Positions 1-7,894 of a stretch of DNA of 64,000 bases are shown one piece after another (the first letter of the stretch is position 1; every line of letters begins with the position of its first letter). The notes beneath the pieces were generated by a model. It saw only the letters and a list, made by a program, of their open reading frames with translations. It was not told where the DNA came from and ran no database searches. The position numbers were made by a program, and so were the translations under genes. Source of the stretch: CAYFPX01 sp964519895 (GTDB taxonomy: Bacteria > Myxococcota_A > UBA796 > CAJQPC01); assembly GCA_964519895.1 (NCBI GenBank), contig CAZFLE010000010.1, positions 1 to 64,000 of the forward strand, written 5' to 3'.

Positions 1-226
1 CGAACCGGCGATTCCGATCGTCCAAGCTCTGCTTTCGGGATTCGACGCAGGTCGCTAGTACCTCGTCTTGGGGGAAATGACCGGTTGATCGCGCCGCCAT
101 CGGAGCCCCTGGTGGTGGCGGCCGACAAACGGGCATCGCGAATGCGGTGCGGAGGCCGCCGCCGCCAGGGGATTCGAGGGCAAGCGAGGACCGGTCAGAG
201 CCCTCTTGACGAGGGACTAGGTCGGG
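1..226. other. Left-edge non-coding stretch
   Basis: This is the downstream flank of the minus-strand lipoprotein gene. A 63-codon open frame at 85-276 (plus) is rich in Arg/Gly, has no ribosome site and runs into the gene tail, so I do not call it. I see no repeat, RNA or promoter here. Confidence 0.4.
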
Positions 227-1591
227 TCAGTCGACCGGGTCGCGGTCTATTCGCATTGGGTCGTCCAGCGCGATGACTACCGGCTCGAGGTCGGCCGGGC
301 CGGGTGCGGTGTAGACGACGCCACTGAACGGCTCCGGACCAGGCCCGCCTGGGTTGTAGAGCGCTCGATAGCCGCCATCGAGAGCCGGGATCTCCAGGTG
401 TGTGATGTTGCGTGCAGCAGCCTCGTCACCCTCGATCACGATGTCGATGTAGTTGTCGCGGTCCTCGACGTAGCAGTCGTCGTAGAACACCTTCTTGCCG
501 TCCTCGGGCGGGCCGAGGTCGGACATGCCCACGATGTTCAAGGTGCCGCCTGCGACCGCATAGTCAACGCCGGTTTCCTCCAACAGGACAACTTCCCCGT
601 CCGATCCCACGGCGTGGATGCGGAAGAACTCGGCGAACATGTCCGGTCGGATACCCGTGACACCATCAGGGGAAAAGCCACCAGACGTGAGCATACGGAG
701 GCGGAAATCGCCACGTCCCTCGTACAGGCTGGCCTCGTCGTTGGGCATCGTGTCGCCGCTCTTGAGGCCGTACACGCCTGCCTCGCCGAGAGGCTCCGGA
801 TCAAGCCAGTTGAGCTTAGCGCCGACCAGCTTTGGGCCGCTGTCGTACGGCGTCGCGTCGGTCGTCCATGTCATCCCGACAGCGCTGATCTCGATGCCGT
901 CTGGACCAACCAGCATCAGCGGTGTGCCATCGTCCACGATTGCCAACTGGACCGGGTACCGGGCATCGGGGTCGGCGGCCGACAGCCGGTCGCCAAGGTC
1001 GTCGAAGACGACAACGGTGTTCCGCTCGTTCAACTCCCAGTTCGGGTACATGCCGGCCGAGGCGGGCACCATCGTAGTGCCGTCGGTGAGCGTGAACTCG
1101 AAATCCGTGTGCTGCATAGTCTCCGTAGCAACCGGCCAGGAGAACACGATGGGCAAGCCGTCCGCGTGGTCGGCCGGACCATCGTAGAGGACTTCCAGCC
1201 CGTCGCTCTCGGCGGCCGATGTACGCATCGAATCGTCCGGGTCCGTGCCATTCGAGCAGGCCAATGAACCGTACCAGGACCCCCCGGCGTCCCGCACAGT
1301 GTCCTCGTCGAGGCCCTCGATGCCGATGATGCCGTCGAAGCCCAACCCAGCGGAGAGGATTGCAGGATCCTCCGTCCAGTAGTCGGCCGCGACAAGCTCC
1401 CCATTGAGCATGTCCCGCTTGACGTTGGCTGGACACCCGGTGGTCATGGCAACCGCGAACGTAAGGCAGATGCACCGGAGCACGGCGTCGCGCCGCGTCG
1501 CGTCGGCAAGGGCGGTAAGCACCGCAGTGCGGAGCCCGAAGGCAACCGGGGCCTGCATCGTCCGTTCACCGTAGGACGCGTTCTCGTTCAT
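227..1591 (-). CDS. Large predicted lipoprotein of unknown function
   Basis: Encodes about 454 residues with no domain I recognise. A hydrophobic stretch ending in TTGC (roughly residues 40-55) looks like a lipobox, so the mature protein is probably lipid-anchored in the envelope. The rest is Asp/Gly-rich and beta-looking, typical of secreted proteins. I chose the ATG at 1591 because GGAAGG lies four bases upstream. An in-frame GTG at 1483 would give a much shorter, more classical lipoprotein signal (LRCICLTFAVAMTTGC) and is a real alternative. It stands alone: the DNA between its stop and the window edge shows nothing, and an IS66 remnant lies behind its promoter. Confidence 0.6.
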   Translation of the reverse strand: MNENASYGERTMQAPVAFGLRTAVLTALADATRRDAVLRCICLTFAVAMTTGCPANVKRDMLNGELVAADYWTEDPAILSAGLGFDGIIGIEGLDEDTVRDAGGSWYGSLACSNGTDPDDSMRTSAAESDGLEVLYDGPADHADGLPIVFSWPVATETMQHTDFEFTLTDGTTMVPASAGMYPNWELNERNTVVVFDDLGDRLSAADPDARYPVQLAIVDDGTPLMLVGPDGIEISAVGMTWTTDATPYDSGPKLVGAKLNWLDPEPLGEAGVYGLKSGDTMPNDEASLYEGRGDFRLRMLTSGGFSPDGVTGIRPDMFAEFFRIHAVGSDGEVVLLEETGVDYAVAGGTLNIVGMSDLGPPEDGKKVFYDDCYVEDRDNYIDIVIEGDEAAARNITHLEIPALDGGYRALYNPGGPGPEPFSGVVYTAPGPADLEPVVIALDDPMRIDRDPVD

Positions 1592-1685
1592 GTGCCCTTC
1601 CGGGTGGGGCTGGCGACGCCACCCTATCAAGAGTGCCCCGGCGGATCAGGCATCCTCTCCGAGAATCTCGGTCCGCTAGGTCGGC

Positions 1686-1935
1686 CTCCACGACGACGTT
1701 TTTCCCTGCACAGCCCGGCTGCTGCCGGCCTACCTGATGCTCCAGAAGAAGGTGCTGGACGAGGAGCTGGTCTACGTCGACGAGACCTCGTGGCGGTTGA
1801 TGAAGAAAGGAGGCACCAAGCGCTGGTGCTGCTCCACAGCGGGGTCTCGGTCGCCACCGATGGTCGTCGAGTCTTCTTCTCGTTGGCACCGACCCGAGGC
1901 CGGGCTGGAGCACGACAGCGTCCTCGCAGCGTCAT
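1686..1935 (+). pseudogene. Decayed IS66-family transposase (TnpC) fragment
   Basis: Translation upstream and downstream of 1737 in one frame reads a helix (ARLLPAYLMLQKKVLDEEL) followed by VYVDETSWRLMKKGGTKRW. This resembles the first DDE-motif region of IS66 transposases (usually H-x-DET-x-WR). After about 1830 the homologous reading continues in another frame (VFFSLAPTRGRAGAR, compare the F-x-I-x-PTRG-x-x-A-A segment of IS66), so the gene is frameshifted. Both ends of the transposase and any terminal repeats are missing. It is a non-functional relic about 250 bp long. The 1592-2093 gap contains nothing else that I recognise. Confidence 0.6.
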
Positions 1936-2093
1936 GTTCGGCCTGCATCACCAACCACCAGCGGGCCGGCACTTGGAAGAACGCCCCCAGTCGGGCAGCC
2001 ATGATGGGAGTCAGGGGCTGCTGCCCTGCGAGCAGGCGGCCGGTGTTGCGCGGTGCGCAACACCAGCCAAGGTTTGAGCGCTGACCAACCCCC

Positions 2094-4034
2094 TCAGGGC
2101 TCGTGCTGCAACACCAGCCGCGCCTCCCCCGCATAGAACACCGTGCCGGACGGCGCGATGGAGATGGCGTTGGTGTCCGCGTCCAGCCCGCTCACCGGCG
2201 GATCGATGTCGGTCCAGGAGCTGCCGTCGTAGTGCCCCCCGCGGCTGAAGCTGCCGGCCGAGTAGAGGTTGTCGGCACCGGTGCCCTTGACCGCTCTCTG
2301 GCCTGCTGAGAAAGCGTCGTAGACGTCCACCAGGCCGTCGGCCGCCGTCCAGGACCAGAGTTCGCTATCCGCCGGCGCCACCAGGTAGATCTGGCTCCCG
2401 TCCGCGGTGTAGAGGTCGTAGAAGTCCTGGCTCGTGTCGATGGACCAGTCGGTCCACAGGTTCCCATTCCACTGGGCCAGGCCACCGTCGTCGCCCGAGA
2501 TCCAGACGTTGTCTTCGCCCGTGCCCCAGACCGCGCGCACATTCCACCCGTAGCCCGGGTCCTGGGTGCTCCAGGACGCGCCGTCCCAGACCAGCACGGT
2601 GCCCGCGGTTCCAACGGCCCAGGCCGCCGACTCGGATGCCACCCAGACCCCGTAGATCCAGGCGTCGGCCCCGCTGTCGTGCTCGGTCCAGGTGCCGCCG
2701 TCCCAGTGCCAAGCGGTCTTGTAGCCGACCACCCACACGTCGTCGGGGCCGCTGCCGTGGACGTCCGTCAGGTTCGGCACGGCTCCCGGTCCGCTTGGCC
2801 AGCGGGCCCAGGTCTCGCCGTCGAACCGCATCACGATCTCGTCGCCGACGGTCCAGCCGTCGTCGTCGGCGCCCACGTAGATGCCCTTGAGCTCCGCGGG
2901 CTCGCTGTCGGTGCCCAGCATCTGGGTGGTGTCGCCCGACGGCTCCACCCGGCGGAAGTCGCTGTCGCCGGTCACGTAAGCTTCGCCCGTGGGCGCGACC
3001 CAGAGGGCCCGGAGCCAGGTGTCGCCGAGGTCCCACCAGGTCCAGTCCTGGCCGTCGAAGTGGCCCGCCGCATCCCACGACATCGCCCAGACCTGGTCAT
3101 CGGCCAGGGCGACCAGCTGGTCCAGGATCCCGCTGCTGAGCTCGTAGCTCTCGACGAAGGACGCTCCGTCGTAGCGGTAGATGATGTCTTCCTCCGCCAC
3201 CCACAGGGTGCCGCTCGGGCTGACAGAGACCGCCAGGACGGCGTCGTCCAGCTGCTCGCCCACCTGGGACCAGGCCTGGCCGTCCCAGGCCAGCACGTGC
3301 CCCTCGCTGCTGCCCGCGTAGACCTGGTCCACGGCCTGGCCCGCCACCGACGTGAGGTAGGCGTCCATCTCCAGGCCCGGATCGGCATAGGTCCACTCGG
3401 CGCCGTCGTAGTACGACGCCCGCGGCGTGTAGGTCCCCGAGTCGCTCTCGTAGCCGACGACCCATAGCTGGCTGTCGGCCACGGTGTGCACGGCCACCAG
3501 CTTCCCAGCGGACACCGGGGCCGAGTGCAAGGTCCAGTCTGCGCCGTCGTACTCGTGCACCTGGCTCGACGAGATGCCGAACAGGTTGCCGCCGAACCCG
3601 GAGAGAGCGCCGATCACGTCTCCGTCGGCCGAGTAGTGTGCGGTCAGGGTGTGCCCGTCCCAGTGCACGACGCCTCGGGCGAAGCCCGACAACCAGATGT
3701 CGTCGCTGGACGTGCCCCAGACGCCGCTGCCGTCTCCGCCCCCGGGCAGGGGATGGGACCAGCACCAGCACTCCGCGTTGCAGATGACGTCGGACGGGGC
3801 GCCCGCGCTCGGGGACTCGCAGCCCTCCGGCGGCGGGGGATCGTCCGAGTCCTGGGTGTCCTGGGTGGTCCCGGAGTCGTCGGTGTCGCTGTCCGAGGTC
3901 CCACTGTCCGTGGGAGCGGCTGTGTCCAAGAACGCCGAGTCTTCCAGGCCGGTCTCGTCGACGTCAGAGGTCGTGCCGCAGGTGCAGGCCAGGATGAAGA
4001 AGGTGGCAAAGAACAGCCAGATACGCAGGATCAT
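2094..4034 (-). CDS. Lipoprotein with repeated xDGxxW beta-propeller motifs
   Basis: 646 residues. A short signal (ILRIWLFFATFFILAC) ends in a lipobox Cys, followed by an Asp/Ser/Thr linker of about 60 residues. The body carries about eleven repeats of the form aromatic-[DN]-G-x-x-W/F-T (for example HWDGGTWTEH and VWDGASWSTQ), alternating with DDVWVVG/DNVWISG-type strands. This is the pattern of large Kelch/WD-like propellers on bacterial surfaces. The start at 4034 is set by a GGGGGA ribosome site; an upstream in-frame start at 4076 lacks a signal peptide. Function unknown, probably surface binding. Single transcription unit, convergent with nothing. Confidence 0.75.
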   Translation of the reverse strand: MILRIWLFFATFFILACTCGTTSDVDETGLEDSAFLDTAAPTDSGTSDSDTDDSGTTQDTQDSDDPPPPEGCESPSAGAPSDVICNAECWCWSHPLPGGGDGSGVWGTSSDDIWLSGFARGVVHWDGHTLTAHYSADGDVIGALSGFGGNLFGISSSQVHEYDGADWTLHSAPVSAGKLVAVHTVADSQLWVVGYESDSGTYTPRASYYDGAEWTYADPGLEMDAYLTSVAGQAVDQVYAGSSEGHVLAWDGQAWSQVGEQLDDAVLAVSVSPSGTLWVAEEDIIYRYDGASFVESYELSSGILDQLVALADDQVWAMSWDAAGHFDGQDWTWWDLGDTWLRALWVAPTGEAYVTGDSDFRRVEPSGDTTQMLGTDSEPAELKGIYVGADDDGWTVGDEIVMRFDGETWARWPSGPGAVPNLTDVHGSGPDDVWVVGYKTAWHWDGGTWTEHDSGADAWIYGVWVASESAAWAVGTAGTVLVWDGASWSTQDPGYGWNVRAVWGTGEDNVWISGDDGGLAQWNGNLWTDWSIDTSQDFYDLYTADGSQIYLVAPADSELWSWTAADGLVDVYDAFSAGQRAVKGTGADNLYSAGSFSRGGHYDGSSWTDIDPPVSGLDADTNAISIAPSGTVFYAGEARLVLQHEP

Positions 4035-4190
4035 GAGTCCCCCGGAAGGATTGGAGAGCGCCCGCGTAGGGGGCAACGCAGCTCACGCCACGATCCCCTC
4101 AGGCCCGGATCAGCCCCGTGCCGCTCGCCTCGCCTGGGTTTCGGCGTCCTGGGTCGTTTCTTGAGGCAATTGCCAGGGCACTCTGGGCGA

Positions 4191-5312
4191 TCAGCCCGAC
4201 CGCGCCGAGAGCCGAGCCACCCGGGCCATCAGCGCCGCATCTCGGGGGGTCACGAGGTTGACCACCTGTCCCGTCCTGCCGGCACGCGCGGTGCGGCCCA
4301 CCCGGTGCAGGTAGTTGTCGATCTGCTGGGGCAGGTGCACGTTGATGACCCGATCCACCCGGTCGATGTCCAGGCCGCGGCCCGCCAGGTCGGTGGCCAG
4401 CAGGATCGGGACCTCGCCGGCGCGAAAGCGGGCCAGGTTGCGGCGCCGCAGCTTGGCGTCCTGTTCGCCCATCGTCGCGACCCACAGCAGACCGGCCTCG
4501 TCCAGCCAGGCACCGATGCGCTTGCACTGGGCCCGTGTGTTCGCGAACAGCAGGGTGCCGCGCACGCCCGGTTCGGCCAGGAGCGCCAGCAGCGGCTCCT
4601 GACGGCGACCGTGCACCACCTGGACGTCGAGGGTCTGCAGGGTGGGCACCAGCCGCTCGCTGCCCGCGGTCTGGATCCGCACCGGGGCCTTGGTGTAGAG
4701 GGCGTCGATGACCTGGGCCAGGCTCGGCGGCAGAGTGGCCGAGAACAGGACCAGCTGGACCGCCGGTGAACAGCCCTCAAGGATCCGTCTCGCCGAGGGC
4801 AGGAAGCCCGGGTCCAGCATCTGGTCGGCTTCGTCGAAGACCAGGGTGCGCACGTCGTCCAGGCGCAGCTCGCCGCTGTCCAGCAGCTGCTTGACGCGGC
4901 CGGGCGTCGCCACCAGGACCTCGAGCAGCCCGGCGATGTTCTGCCGAGCCTGCCGCTTGCGGGTGCCACCCAGCACGCACCGCACGCGCAGCCGGGTCAG
5001 GTGGGTCAGGCTCTTGAAGACCTTGCTGACCTGTTCGCCGAGCTCGCGGCTGGGCACCACGACCAGGCCTCTGGGGCGCCCTGGCTGGGCCACCGCCGAG
5101 CCGCCCTCTTCGAGCAGCTTGAGTCGGTGGAGCATCGGCAGCACGTAGGCCAGAGTCTTGCCGCTGCCCGTCTCGGCGACCCCGACCACACCCAGGCCGT
5201 CGAGCTGGGGCGGCAGTGTGCGGGCCTGGATCTCGGTGGGCCGGGTCAGCCCCTGGGCCGCCAGGCTCTCCTTCAGACTGGGCAGCAGGGATGCGTCGGC
5301 GAAGGTGTTCAT
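4191..5312 (-). CDS. DEAD-box ATP-dependent RNA helicase
   Basis: 373 residues, a minimal two-domain SF2 core. Motifs in order: Q motif PTEIQ (about 25-29), Walker A AETGSGKT (46-53), PSRELG (87-92), TPGR (136-139), DEAD (160-163), SAT (191-193), LLFANTR (254-260), ATDLAGRGLD (306-315) and HRVGRTAR (336-343). All catalytic motifs are intact. It would unwind structured RNA, in ribosome assembly or mRNA decay. It lacks the long basic C-terminal tail of cold-shock types such as DeaD, so RhlE-like is the nearest description. The start overlaps the tail of the broken oxidoreductase fragment by four bases, and no clear ribosome site precedes it. Confidence 0.93.
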   Translation of the reverse strand: MNTFADASLLPSLKESLAAQGLTRPTEIQARTLPPQLDGLGVVGVAETGSGKTLAYVLPMLHRLKLLEEGGSAVAQPGRPRGLVVVPSRELGEQVSKVFKSLTHLTRLRVRCVLGGTRKRQARQNIAGLLEVLVATPGRVKQLLDSGELRLDDVRTLVFDEADQMLDPGFLPSARRILEGCSPAVQLVLFSATLPPSLAQVIDALYTKAPVRIQTAGSERLVPTLQTLDVQVVHGRRQEPLLALLAEPGVRGTLLFANTRAQCKRIGAWLDEAGLLWVATMGEQDAKLRRRNLARFRAGEVPILLATDLAGRGLDIDRVDRVINVHLPQQIDNYLHRVGRTARAGRTGQVVNLVTPRDAALMARVARLSARSG

Positions 5313-5509
5313 TCTAGTTCAACGCCTGAGACCCAGCTGGTGTGTGCTTCGCAATGATCCAGGCGGCCGGCCTTCTCGCACACGTAGCCGAGGCTCGAAG
5401 GGTGCTTCTCGTCTCCTCGGATCCGGGCGAAGCGCCTGCCTTCCAGGCTGACCTCGACGCCGCAATTGCACTCCCACAGGATGCAGGCGGTGGGCTTCCA
5501 GTCACGCAT
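5309..5509 (-). pseudogene. N-terminal remnant of a molybdopterin oxidoreductase
   Basis: A 66-codon open frame begins MRDWKPTACILWECNCG and continues with RFARIRGDEKHPSSLGYVCEKA and RLDH. This is the very N-terminus of large bis-MGD molybdenum/tungsten oxidoreductases (formate dehydrogenase / nitrate reductase-like), which normally reads C-x2-C-x3-C followed by the last cluster cysteine in GY-x-CEKA. In this copy the second cluster position is Trp instead of Cys, and the protein stops after RLDH where some 600 residues should follow. An AGAGG sits upstream of the ATG, so it may still be translated. I read it as a deletion relic. Its old body is replaced by the helicase gene. Confidence 0.65.
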
Positions 5510-5578
5510 GAGTCGACCTCTGGTCACCAAGTCGTATCGCGGACCCTGGGACCAGCGGGCTATCTGCGGCTCGGATCC

Positions 5579-5598
5579 CACACGCTCTCGAGGTCGCC
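5579..5598 (+). promoter_or_regulatory. Leader with GAGG ribosome site, shared with the 7388 gene
   Basis: The bases directly before the 5599 start read CACACGCTCTCGAGGTC then GCC-ATG. The bases before the 7388 gene read CACACGCTCGAGGTC then CCG-ATG. GAGG is the ribosome site. The matching CACGCT part may be a -10-like element giving a very short leader. Confidence 0.35.
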
Positions 5599-6543
5599 AT
5601 GTCCGCCACCGCCCTGTTCGCGCTGACGCTCTTCGCCTGTACCGGCGCCGACACCGGGTCCGAGCCGCCGCCGACCCTGGAGCCCCCGCCCCAGGGCTAC
5701 GGCTACCAGCTCGAGATGACCACCACGGCCGAGCCATATGCCGAGGTGTGGGACTGCGAGGTCTATGACCTGCCGAACAGCGCGGTGGCCTATGTGAACT
5801 GGCTGGAGTTCAACCAGAACGCCGGCACCCACCACATGACCTTGTCCACCCCGAACCTGGGCACGACGGTCGACATCGAGAACGGCCGCTATGACTGCAA
5901 CGACCTGTACCTGGAGAGCATGGACGACTGGACCATGATCTACGGCAACCAGGGCACGGCCGAGGGCGCCATGCACCTGCCCGAAGGCGTCGCTGCCAGC
6001 CTGCCGGCCAACCTCAAGGTCCTGCACGAGGTCCACTACGTCAACGCCACGGACCAGCCGGTCGAGATCTACTCCCAGGTCAACGCCTGGACCATCGTGG
6101 AGTCCGAGGTGACCGACGGCATCTGGGGCGGCTCGGTCCGAGACGAGAACATCTTCATCCCCGCCCAGAGCACCCACACCGAGTGGTCCCGCTGCGTCTT
6201 CAACCGGGACGTGGAGATCCTGTTCCTGGCGTCGCACACCCACGAGAAGGGTGTGCAGTTCGACATCGCGCCCTTCGACGGCGAGACGGTGGGCGAGGTC
6301 TTCTACACCAACGACGACTGGCACGATCCCAAGATCGTCCAGTACGAGGACCCGCTGGTGGTGCCGGCGGGCGAGGGCTTCGAGTGGTCCTGCACCTGGG
6401 ACAACGACACCGAGGCCGAGGTCACCTATGGCAACACCGCCGACAACGAGATGTGCAACCTGGCGGTCGTGCACACGCCCTTCGACATCAGCGCGGCGTG
6501 CGAGGTGGTCGAGACCAGCGACGGCGTGATCTGGGAGCAGTAG
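5599..6543 (+). CDS. Copper type II monooxygenase-like lipoprotein (PHM/DBH fold)
   Basis: 314 residues with signal SATALFALTLFAC and a lipobox Cys at about 14. The copper-ligand pattern of peptidylglycine alpha-hydroxylating/dopamine beta-monooxygenases is present in order: HHM (H78, H79), H-E-V-H (H143/H146), H-T-H (H213, H215) and a Met in NEMC (M285). In the known family two histidines plus a distant His bind CuH, and HxH plus Met bind CuM. The protein should therefore be a two-copper, ascorbate- or electron-donor-dependent hydroxylase on the cell surface. The substrate is unknown. It is followed by an outer-membrane protein gene. Homologous secreted proteins are common in myxobacteria. 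Confidence 0.8.
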   Translation: MSATALFALTLFACTGADTGSEPPPTLEPPPQGYGYQLEMTTTAEPYAEVWDCEVYDLPNSAVAYVNWLEFNQNAGTHHMTLSTPNLGTTVDIENGRYDCNDLYLESMDDWTMIYGNQGTAEGAMHLPEGVAASLPANLKVLHEVHYVNATDQPVEIYSQVNAWTIVESEVTDGIWGGSVRDENIFIPAQSTHTEWSRCVFNRDVEILFLASHTHEKGVQFDIAPFDGETVGEVFYTNDDWHDPKIVQYEDPLVVPAGEGFEWSCTWDNDTEAEVTYGNTADNEMCNLAVVHTPFDISAACEVVETSDGVIWEQ

Positions 6544-6588
6544 TGGCTGGACCCCAGGTCCCTCACGAACAAACCCACTGAGCCGCGG

Positions 6589-6594
6589 TAGCGT
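6589..6594 (+). promoter_or_regulatory. -10-like TAGCGT before the 6628 gene
   Basis: TAGCGT fits a TANNNT -10 element and lies 33 bases ahead of the ATG at 6628, which has its own GGAGG ribosome site. No matching -35 is evident. Confidence 0.3.
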
Positions 6595-6627
6595 GGCGCG
6601 CCCGGAGCACTCGCGGCGGAGGATTCG

Positions 6628-7302
6628 ATGCTCACGACCTTGTTGGTCTCGCTGGCTGTCCACGTCGCCCAGGCCCAGGATCCGGCGCCAGAAGCACCGC
6701 CCCAGGTGGCGCCCGCCGAGACCGATGCATCCCCTGAGCCAGAGCCCTGCCCCGAGGCGGATCCCTGCCCCGAGTGTCCCCCCTGTCCGGCGCCCGAGCC
6801 GTGCCCACCGCCCCCGCCGGAGCGTCCATACCAGGTCGACGTGGAGCTGGATCCGCTGAACTTCATCGCCGGGGGCTCGTCCCTGCACGTGGGCCTGCGG
6901 CGCGGCGTGAGCCGGGTGGACCTGGCGGTCTACACCCTGCCCGTGCCCAGCCTGCTACACAGCCACCCGGACGTGAGCGTCTACGTGGCCGGGCTCCAGC
7001 TCCGCTACGACCACACCGTGCACGAGCGCACCCGGAATCTCTACTTGGGGGGCCAGGTCATCCTGAACCGGCTCGAGCTCACCCAGATCTCGACGGGCCT
7101 CACCACCATCGCCCACGACGTGCGCCTGGGCGTGCAGGTGGGCTACCGCCTGCAGCTCCTGGACGCCGGGCTGTACGTGAATCCCTGGCTCGGCGTGTTC
7201 TATCGCGCGGGGGCGGATAGCTACGACGTGGGTCACACGACCTACAGCGAGGGCCGCATCCAGCCCTTCCCCGCCCTCCACATCGGCTGGTTGCTGGGCT
7301 GA
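6628..7302 (+). CDS. Predicted outer-membrane beta-barrel protein with Pro/Glu/Cys-rich neck
   Basis: 224 residues. An N-terminal signal (LLVSLAVHVAQAQ) is followed by a low-complexity stretch of about 45 residues in which CP, EP and PP alternate with five or more Cys. The remainder alternates polar and hydrophobic residues in strands (LHVGLRRGVSRVDLAVYTL, NLYLGGQVILN, VRLGVQVGYRLQL), as in small eight-stranded outer-membrane barrels. GGAGG precedes the start. The Cys-rich neck could bind metal or crosslink; that is speculation. It lies 84 bp behind the copper monooxygenase gene and may belong with it. Confidence 0.6.
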   Translation: MLTTLLVSLAVHVAQAQDPAPEAPPQVAPAETDASPEPEPCPEADPCPECPPCPAPEPCPPPPPERPYQVDVELDPLNFIAGGSSLHVGLRRGVSRVDLAVYTLPVPSLLHSHPDVSVYVAGLQLRYDHTVHERTRNLYLGGQVILNRLELTQISTGLTTIAHDVRLGVQVGYRLQLLDAGLYVNPWLGVFYRAGADSYDVGHTTYSEGRIQPFPALHIGWLLG

Positions 7303-7387
7303 GGGACACCGGTCGAACCCCGGATTGTCCTTGCGGCCGAAGCCCGCGAGGGGCGATGCTCGGCCCCGGCACACGCTCGAGGTCCCG

Positions 7388-7885
7388 ATGCGCTCCTCTG
7401 TCTTGTCCGTGGTCTCCTGCTTCCTGCTCGGCTGCGCCACCGGGCCCGCCGCTGCGCCGAGCGCGTCCGAAGGCGGCTGCAATGGCGGATCTCCGGCCCA
7501 GGCCGAAGAGTCCTTCAACCTGGTGGTCGAGCAGGCTTGGACGGATCACGACCAGTACGTGGCCGGTGCCGACGACTTCGACGTGAACGCCACGGTCTAC
7601 AACGAGGGGCCGGACCAGGCGACCTTTCGCCTGCGCTACACCATGATCTCGGACATGGAGCAGACCCTTGGCGACGACGAGGGTGCCTTCACGGGGGCGA
7701 CCCCCCACACCCTCGCGGCCGGTCAGGCCCTGGACGTCACAGACAGCATGATGTCGATGCCCGTCGACGAGTCCAGTTGGTGCCACTGGGAGGTCGAGAC
7801 CGTGCTCACGTCGTGGCTGTTCGAAGACACCGACGTGGGCGACAACCGGGCCGAGACGAACACCTTCGAGGTCGTCCAGCCCTGA
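7388..7885 (+). CDS. Small lipoprotein with a CARDB-like domain
   Basis: 165 residues. The signal SSVLSVVSCFLLGC ends in a lipobox. The main body (FDVNATVYNEGPDQATFRL, later DVGDNRAETNTFEV) resembles the immunoglobulin-like CARDB fold found in bacterial surface proteins, in which a 'new and unpaired' repeat ends in a D-N-R-A-E-x-N motif. Function unknown, probably adhesion or structural. The ATG at 7388 has GAGG upstream; an earlier in-frame codon at 7325 would bury the signal. Convergent with the thiolase gene, nine bases apart. Confidence 0.6.
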   Translation: MRSSVLSVVSCFLLGCATGPAAAPSASEGGCNGGSPAQAEESFNLVVEQAWTDHDQYVAGADDFDVNATVYNEGPDQATFRLRYTMISDMEQTLGDDEGAFTGATPHTLAAGQALDVTDSMMSMPVDESSWCHWEVETVLTSWLFEDTDVGDNRAETNTFEVVQP

Positions 7886-7894
7886 CTCCAGGGC

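Noticed and set aside
85..276. A 63-codon open frame at the left edge
   Set aside because: No ribosome site, arginine-rich composition and overlap with the adjacent gene tail.
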